Below are positions 57,801 through 64,000 of a stretch of 64,000 nucleotides of DNA, piece by piece (the first letter of the stretch is position 1; every line of letters begins with the position of its first letter). Location: positions 62,001 through 126,000 of the forward strand of contig JAEVLN010000027.1 of NCBI GenBank assembly GCA_018350325.1, given 5' to 3'. A program made the translations under genes and the position numbers. Under the pieces are notes generated by a model. It did no database searches and was not told where the DNA came from. It saw only the letters and a program-made list of their open reading frames with translations. The DNA comes from Globodera rostochiensis (taxonomy: Eukaryota; Nematoda; Chromadorea; Rhabditida; Heteroderidae).

Positions 57801-60800
57801 AATGTGAATTTGCCCTACGGCTAAATGTGAATTTGCCCTACGGCTAAATGTGAATTTGCCCTACGGCTAAATGTGAATTTGCCCTACGGCTAAATGTGAA
57901 TATGCCCTACGGCTAAATGTGAATTTGACCTACGGCTAAATGTGAATTTGCCCTACGGCTAAATGTGAATTTGCCCTACGGCTAAATGTGAATTTGCCCT
58001 ACGGCTAAATGTGAATTTGCCCTACGGCTAAATGTGAATTTGCCCTACGGCTAAATGTGAATTTGCCCTACGGCTAAATGTGAATTTGCCCTACGGCTAA
58101 ATGTGAATTTGCCCTACGGCTAAATGTGAATTTGCCCTACGGCTAAATGTGAATTTGACCTACGGCTAAATGTGAATTTGCCCCACGGTTAAATGTGAAT
58201 TTGCCCTACGGCTAAATGTGAATTTGCCCTACGGCTAAATGTGAATTTGCCCTACGGCTAAATGTGAATTTGCCCTACGGCTAAATGTGAATTTGCCCTA
58301 CGGCTAAATGTGAATTTGCCCTACGGCTAAATGTGAATTTGCCTTACGGCTAAATGTGAATTTGCCCTACGGCTAAATGTGAATTTACTCTACGGCTAAA
58401 TGTGAATATGCCCTACGGCTAAATGTGAATTTACTCTACGGCTAAATGTGAATATGCCCTACGGCTAAATGTGAATTTGACCTACGGCTAAATGTGAATT
58501 TGCCCTACGGCTAAATGTGAATTTGCCCTACGGCTAAATGTGAATTTGCCCTACGGCTAAATGTGAATTTGCCCTACGGCTAAATGTGAATTTGACCTAC
58601 GGCTAAATGTGAATTTGCCCTACGGCTAAATGTGAATTTGCCCTACGGCTAAATGTGAATTTGCCCTACGGCTAAATGTGAATTTGCCCTACGGCTAAAT
58701 GTGATCCTACGGCTAAATGTGAATTTGCCCTACGGCTAAAAAATGTCGGCCAATCGTATTTCGGCAGTAAATTTAACCGTTTTATAATTTTAGCATTGGA
58801 TTTAATGCAGAATTTAATGATATTTTCGACACCAAGAGCAAACAATTCACGGCGGCATTTAACATCTCCAAAGGTTTTGTACAAAAAGTGTTGTTTTTAT
58901 TGTTTTTAATATATTTTTTTACACAGATTTTTCACCAATCGAAAAGGACTTTCAAAACTTGTTGCATTTGGGCGCGTTTATGAACGATTTGGACGAAATG
59001 GCACTCCGTATTTTGACAATGGACCTTCTCTCATCCACCGGACAAAATGGCACCGGATGGTGCAAGAAAAAGGTCCCCCCGAATTTGTACTATGCGTTAA
59101 TGATACAAGAGATCGGGCCAATCAAGAATCTCGATCGTCGGTAAATCTTGATCGAGATTTTTCGTGAATCTCGATCGACGAAATTTTACAAGATCTTTAA
59201 TGCTTTTTCGAGATTCTCAATAGGTCCACAAGTGTCCGATCTCTAATGATACCTCTCAAAATTCATTGCAATTTATTTTTATTAAGTGTGGCTTTGGCTA
59301 CCAATTGGCGGTGATTGCTGATTTGGACAAAGACAGCAAAGTGAAAGGTAAGGAGAATGTGTGGCAGACTTTTGTGCGCCGGGGCCGTCTCTTCTACGAC
59401 CCCGCCGCCGGCGTTGTTCAATCCGACCCCGCCGCCGCCGCTACCCCCGCCGCCACCGCCGCCGCTACTGCCGCCGCCACCGCCGCCGCTACTGCCGCCG
59501 CCACCGCCGCCGCTACTGCCGCCGCCACCGCCGCCGCTACTGCCGCCGCCACCGCCGCCGGCGTTGTTCAGCCATCGGTGAAGATCGAATGGCTCAAGTT
59601 GGAGACGGTTGAGCAGAAGCTGTCCGGCAACCTTTCGGACAAAGGAAGAGCGATGGAGTGCGTTATTTGTGTGGAACGTCCAATCAAAAACAAACTGTTA
59701 CAAAAATTGTTGTTGTTCAGGCTGTCCGATCTCTGTATTTTTGATGGCCATTTGCTCACTGTGGACGATCGGACTGGCTTTGTGTACAGGTGCAGCGCTT
59801 TTTGTTGGTTTTCTTAAGTACAGCTCGTGCCCCGGGCTTCGGGGAGAATGTGTCCAACCCATATAATTAATCGATCGATCACTTCCTCAAGGCGAGATCT
59901 ACCAGCAGGGCTGGACGCAATCGGATTGATTGCGGGCAATTCGCAATATGCAATCTCGACAAAAAAAATCCGCAATTCGCAATCCGCAACCCCCAAAAAG
60001 CCGCAAGATCCGTAATCCGCAATTGCGTCCAGCCCTGGATGGGACCGGGACTGGTGTCTCGGTCGCCCTACCCCCTCCTCCCCTCTTGTAGTCTCAAAAG
60101 TAAGGCTTTCGGTTTCAAACCGAACCGAAACCCGGCATTTTTTGGGTCGGTTTCGGTTAACCGCGACAGCCTTAGTCAGCAGCCATCGCCCCGGGGGAGG
60201 CGCTTCTCCGACAATCAACCAGCGGCCCTCAACCCCTCGTCAGAAAACGTTTATTTTCTGCAGCGCGTAAATTTAATTTGAGGATGGACAACTTCACTTA
60301 CATGAAGCCCTGGGTGTTTCTGAAAGATGGGCCCGGAACCGCAAATATATCCAAAGGCTTCAAAGGCGAATGGATGACCGTGCGGGACAACAAGCTTTAT
60401 GTGGGCGGGTTGGGCAAAGGTAAGCGCAAAGCGTTGCGACACGGAATTTTGGGGAATGGAGCAAAGGACAAATTGAAGTCGAGACCAGACTTGGGGAGCA
60501 CCAATCGAGAATCTCGAGAAAGCACTAATTGCAAAATATAGTCGATCGAGAATCTCGGTCGCTCCATTCTCTAATTTGAAGTCAAAGATTTTTATAAGTA
60601 TATTTTGAGAATGGACAACGCCAAATGGTGAGCCGGTCAATAACCATCCGATGTTTGTGAAGGTAATGAATGGGGTTAATGAATTGATTAGATAATAAAT
60701 TGATGTGTTTAACTGGCAAACATTAAACATATATTGGCAAATTTATTTTTTAAATGGTGGCGGGAAAATTGATTTTGTGGTGGTCCGACCCAGCAGGGGA

Positions 60801-61997
60801 GCTCAGCAGATCACCTTCGAGAAAATATGCCATTTTTCCGTTACAAAGTTTTTAAAATATAGCAATTTGGGTTCCATTTTTTTTAAAAATTCCAAGAAAA
60901 TTTTTCCAGGTCATTACCCCCGGCGGCGTCGTGGAGCACGTCGACTGGACGAAGCACTACAAAGCCCTGCGGAGCAAAGCTAAGATCGAATTTCCCGGAT
61001 ACATGATCCACGGTCAGAGCAAAGCAAAAAAATTAAAATTCACAGAGATTGGACAATTTTTTTTTGCTACTCCCAAATTCAGAATCCGGCCAATGGTCCG
61101 ATGTGCACCAGAAATGGTTTTTCATGCCAAGGTCCCAAAACTAAAAATTAGTGGCAAAAAATGGCCAATTGGTTGTTGTTATAGACGAGCTTCACGCAAC
61201 AAATATGACGAAACGGTGGACGAACACATGGGCAAAAATTGGTTGTTGTCCGCCGATGCGAAGTTTGCCAACATTGAGGTGCGCGTGCCATCGTATTTCT
61301 TACAACATTTTATGAATTGAAAATTGCTTGGTCCATTGGGGGCCATTGCCCTGAAGATACAGTAAACTATTGCCCTGAAGATACAGTAAACTATTGCCCT
61401 AAAGATACAGTAAACTATTTCCCTGAAGATACAGTAAACTATTGCCCTAAAGATACAGTAAACTATTGCCCTAAAGATACAGTAAACTATTGCCCTAAAT
61501 ACACAGTAAACTATTGCCCTGAAGATACAGTAAACTATTGCCCTGAAGATACCGTAAAGATAGGAGGCAATACGGTGTAGCCCCCCCCCCCTTTCCCCGG
61601 GGATAGGACTCGAACCCGCGAACTGCAAAATGGTTCAAAAACTTTTCGCGCTTTTTTGTTTGCTTGTAAATCCTTTTTATTGAGAATTTAAAAACAAAAT
61701 TTTTATTTTTGTTAGGCGTTTAAAATAATGCGCACTAATCAAAACAAAAATCGTTGTTGTTTTGTTGTTAAGTTGCGCGAAATTGGCGAAATCCGCGGGG
61801 ACGGCTTCCGCGCCTTTTCCGCCTTCCAATTTCTTCCCAACACTGGCGATGACGTCATTGTGGCGCTGAAGTCGGAGGAGCGCAACGGCACGGGCGTCGC
61901 CTCCTATTTGTCCGTTTTCCGTCTCAGTGACAACAAAGTGCTGCTGGATGACGAGAAAATCGCATCGTACAAATTCGAGGGGCTCGTCGTGTACTGA
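45868..61997 (+). CDS. Secreted calcium-activated nucleotidase (apyrase) with an N-terminal module; exon 3 split by satellite DNA
   Basis: Hydrolyses extracellular nucleoside di- and triphosphates in the CANT1/apyrase family. Exons: 45868-45926 (signal peptide [20 protein letters not shown]), 45976-46056, 46112-46333 plus 58764-58766 (one exon split by the insertion), 58794-58873, 58927-59072, 59287-59657, 59721-59789, 60283-60419, 60610-60662, 60910-61012, 61083-61131, 61185-61278, 61773-61997. Every boundary agrees in phase over 563 codons. Family landmarks: [70 protein letters not shown]-like, [18 protein letters not shown]. Residues 1-197 are an unrecognised module shared with the neprilysin gene. 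The apyrase part has no start or signal of its own: the gap before it (59073-59286) is mostly a MITE. As assembled, the satellite breaks the reading frame. Confidence 0.88.
46334..58753. mobile_element. ~12.4-kb satellite-filled insertion with 10-bp target duplication
   Basis: TCGTATTTCG occurs at 46324-46333 and again at 58754-58763, exactly bracketing the insert. Removing the insert and one copy restores an exon whose phase (2) fits the next exon. The outermost bases form weak inverted ends: GAGGCTAACATTTT on the left, and TTGGCCGACATTTT reading in from the right, 10 of 14 matching. A 9-11 bp duplication suggests a Mutator-like MITE whose interior became satellite. Confidence 0.82.
46366..58740. 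repeat. 23-bp satellite array, roughly 535 copies
   Basis: The unit is TGAATTTGCCCTACGGCTAA plus ATG. Common variants are GACC or T(A)CTC for GCCC, and GGTT for GGCT. Single-base deletions are scattered and are densest around 49260-49640 and 52490-52830. Variant units such as ATTTACTCTACGG cluster in the right third, showing local block duplication. It has no coding capacity. Confidence 0.99.
59107..59244. mobile_element. hAT-type MITE in the module-apyrase intron
   Basis: The element is flanked by AATGATAC at 59099-59106 and 59245-59252. Ends are AGAGATCGG(G)C / GTCCGATCTCT, the interior TCGATCGAGATT-like. It lies between exon 5 (ends GWCKKK) and the first apyrase exon. It is the same family as 18432-18564. 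Confidence 0.85.
59395..59572 (+). repeat. 24-bp GCC/ACT coding repeat inside the apyrase
   Basis: A unit of about GCCGCCGCCACCGCCGCCGC plus TACT is repeated about five times. It encodes an Ala/Thr-rich run between FYDP and VKIEWL. In family members these two segments are separated by only a short loop, so this is a lineage-specific loop expansion that keeps frame. Confidence 0.9.
59790..60282 (+). other. Apyrase intron carrying two small foldback elements
   Basis: 59906-60037 has inverted ends CAGGGCTGGACGCAAT / ATTGCGTCCAGCCCTG, hAT-like, but the flanks show no clear duplication. 60103-60176 is a short palindrome with ends TAAGGCT / AGCCTTA and a CCGAACCGAAACCC core. Neither codes for anything. 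Confidence 0.6.
61352..61572. repeat. 24-bp minisatellite in the last apyrase intron, ~9 copies
   Basis: The unit is ATTGCCCTGAAGATACAGTA plus AACT, with G/A variation at one site. The following sequence (caatacggtgtag) resembles the CCGTATT end of the TA MITE family read inward, so this may be another satellite-filled MITE of which one end is lost. Confidence 0.88.
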
Positions 61998-62066
61998 TTG
62001 ATGTGATTTGATGCTTAAATGTGTGCCAACCTTGAAGGATCGCTCGGTCGTCCGTCAGCTCTGCAC

Positions 62067-62267
62067 CCGGGATGTAACCGGATGCCAAAAAAACGAAATC
62101 TTAGAAATTTGACGTTTTTTAATTTTTCTGATCATTTTTATCGCCCTCGATGCAGTTTTTGGATTTGTTTTCTTAAAAAATTCAAATTTCTTGGCGGCGC
62201 CTATCGGCAGCCGGATTTAATTCTGGATTTTCCAAATCCGGGCATCCGGAATCCGCTTACATCCCTG
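62067..62267. mobile_element. hAT-type MITE just 3' of apyrase
   Basis: Ends CCGGGATGTAA / TTACATCCCTG are flanked by ctctgcac and ccctgcac, a 7 of 8 duplication. It contains a partial hairpin copy (ggcggcgcctatcggcagcc) near 62193. It has no coding capacity. Confidence 0.75.
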
Positions 62268-62466
62268 CCCTGCACCTTGACAAAAGCCGATCGATACCTA
62301 TATTTTTGATAAATTAGTTTATTAATTGTCATTATTTTTGTATATTTGCATTTGGACGGTTTGTATAGTCAAAAAATGCGATCGTATGCTTGAAACCTAT
62401 TAAAACTTAATTATTGCTTTTTGGGTCTATTTTGTATTGGCGTTTTTGAGAATAAATTCATTAAAG

Positions 62467-62646
62467 ATGGCATCATCGAGTGACAATGCCGAGGACAAGG
62501 CGCTGTGGACTTGCGTGTTTTTTGACAAAATCTCGCAAACATTTTTTTTAATGGACGTCGGACATTTTGTCCGACTGTTTTCGCTTGCCGGGCCCTTGTC
62601 TTCCGAATTGTTTCCACGTACGGCATACATAAAAACCCCCTCCTAA
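62467..62646 (+). CDS. Possible small ORF, unrecognised
   Basis: The frame reads MASSSDNAEDKALWTCVFFD and ends SELFPRTAYIKTPS. It is followed 23 bases later by AATAAA (62670). The opposite strand is also open over the same bases (KNVCEILSKNTQVHSALSS..), and that version looks equally protein-like but has no poly-A signal. Coding status and strand are therefore uncertain. No family is recognised. Confidence 0.22.
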   Translation: MASSSDNAEDKALWTCVFFDKISQTFFLMDVGHFVRLFSLAGPLSSELFPRTAYIKTPS

Positions 62647-62699
62647 AACTTTATCTCTGCGTTAAACCAATAAATGTCGGTACTTTTCGGTTTGGCGCC

Positions 62700-64000
62700 C
62701 ACCCTCCCCCCCCCCCCGGGAGCGGGACGTGCACTGATTGGTACTTTTTGGTTAAATATTTTGTTAGATTTTGGCATATTTAGTGCATAAATAAATCCAA
62801 CCTTAATAATATTCATTTTGAAAAGAAGTGATGGAGAGGAGGTCAGTGGCCGAAAGCAAAATTCTCATTACATACGGCACAAAGCGCCCCGGGCAATAAT
62901 TTTGCTTTTCCTATTTTTCCCAAATTGTTTGCCTTTCGAAAGGGGATTAGGTCAACACTTTACCCATTTTGGCATTTCACCTTTCCCTTTCATTCGTTCA
63001 TTTTTTGTTTTTTCGCATTCGAATCTCTGACTTTATCCAATAATTTATACCACACTATGTATTTTTTTATTTAGCTTTTTTAGTTTATTTTAAGTGTGCG
63101 TTTTTGGAAAATGAAAAATTGTATCTTTTGGTGCATTTTTACGCTAAGAATGGCACTTTGGCTGGGCGCACAGCAAATGAGCTTGATTCATTTCAATTTT
63201 TTTGAATCTGATCAAATTTAAGTTATTATTTGTTTAAAAAATATTAAGAAAAATTGCTGCAACGGCTTCGGATTTGTCCTTTTTGAGAATAAAAATAAAG
63301 AAAATTGACCAAAGATTTGAAAAAACTTTGCCGGCGACGTCTGTCGGAGTAAAAGTGAAGAATACGACCTCCTGCTGCTGACGGTTTGGCTCATTTATTT
63401 ATCATTCGACTGAATGGCATTCTTTTTAAAGCAAATTAATTCGAACTTTTGTTTATTTAAAAATTAAAGGTTCTTTTAACCTCATTTAGTCGTTATAATT
63501 ATTCGACTTTCAATAAATGTCCGACAATCCAAAAATATCCGGAAACCGGAATTCCGCACCAAAAATATCCGGAAACCGGAATTACGGACCAAAAATATCC
63601 GGAACCGGAATTCCAGGCCCAAAATGTCCGGGAACCGGAAATTTCGAAATCTCAAAAATTTGATTTTTTTTTCTTCTAATTTTTTATATCATTTTTTGGT
63701 CCTTTTTTTTGCCATTCCGCGCTTGATGCAGTCTTTGGACCAATTTTCTTAACAAATTGCTTTCAATATTTCAGCGGCGCCTATCGGCACCACCAGCCCC
63801 CTCCCCAAACGGACCCAAAAACTATTAAAAATCTTTGAAATTCTAAACTGATTTATTACCAAAAAGTCCGGAATTCCGAACCCAAAAATGTCCGGAATCC
63901 GGTTAACTTTGAATGTTAAAATAAAATTTTTGTTCAGAAAACCAAAATATGCACCGATATGCAAAAAATATGCCCAAACCCCAAAATATGCAAAATATGT
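62700..64000. other. Intergenic, MITE relics
   Basis: Repeated CCGGAATTCCG and AAAATATCCGG words at 63520-63620 and again at 63865-63900 flank a hairpin copy (agcggcgcctatcggcacca) at 63772, so this is another worn element. A diverged hairpin copy is near 63330. AAATATGC words fill the last 60 bases. No gene is supported. Confidence 0.5.

Noticed and set aside
46366..58740. CRISPR array, because of hundreds of regular short repeats.
   Set aside because: Head-to-tail 23-bp units with no unique spacers, in a eukaryotic gene. It is satellite DNA.
61576..61625. tRNA gene on the minus strand (B box GGGTTCGAGTCC).
   Set aside because: Only a 3' half with a T-arm is present. No D-arm, anticodon stem or A box precedes it.

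Overview
The window is nuclear DNA of a nematode, most likely a cyst nematode close to Globodera. The reasons are AT-rich sequence with short GT-AG introns, a RanBPM-like SPRY gene of the kind expanded in Globodera together with several broken relatives, and nematode-style mitochondrial ribosomal, neprilysin, carbonyl reductase and apyrase genes. All gene models were assembled by eye from exon homology, GT/AG sites and intron phase. No transcript evidence was available.

Layout. 0-10 kb: the 3' part of mitochondrial ribosomal protein mS35 (MRPS35), then a ~19-exon gene for a long low-complexity protein with RRM-like ends. 10-17 kb: gene-poor DNA with a 20-bp minisatellite, a short SPRY-family relic and a hAT-type MITE. 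17-23.4 kb: a secreted M13 metallopeptidase (neprilysin) with an extra N-terminal module. One of its introns holds a TA-flanked element filled with an 18-bp minisatellite. 24-35 kb: nested MITEs, a carbonyl reductase gene with several frame breaks, and SPRY fragments. 35-37 kb: a minus-strand secreted protein with ~73 six-residue acidic repeats and a Cys-rich Ly6-like C terminus. 38-40 kb: a broken SecA-type DEAD motor gene. 41-44.5 kb: an 11-exon coiled-coil/SPRY gene. 45.9-62 kb: a secreted calcium-activated apyrase with an N-terminal module. Its third exon is split by ~12.4 kb of 23-bp satellite flanked by a 10-bp target duplication. 62-64 kb: MITE relics.

Main observation. The apyrase and the neprilysin, ~22 kb apart, both begin with a signal peptide and an otherwise unrecognised ~200-residue module. 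The two modules share the position and phase of their introns: first intron phase 2, second exon exactly 81 bp, then phase 2, 1 and 0 boundaries. They also share spaced residues (C-x-N..ICY, GRF, ND..F..C). This looks like one exon-encoded N-terminal domain joined to two different secreted enzymes.

A second theme is non-autonomous transposons. At least six hAT-type elements with 7/8 or 8/8 bp target duplications are visible. A GC-rich hairpin (core GGCGCCTATCGGC) lies in four of them and recurs at several unassigned sites. Single-base frame breaks occur in several conserved genes, so either consensus indels or ongoing gene decay must be considered.
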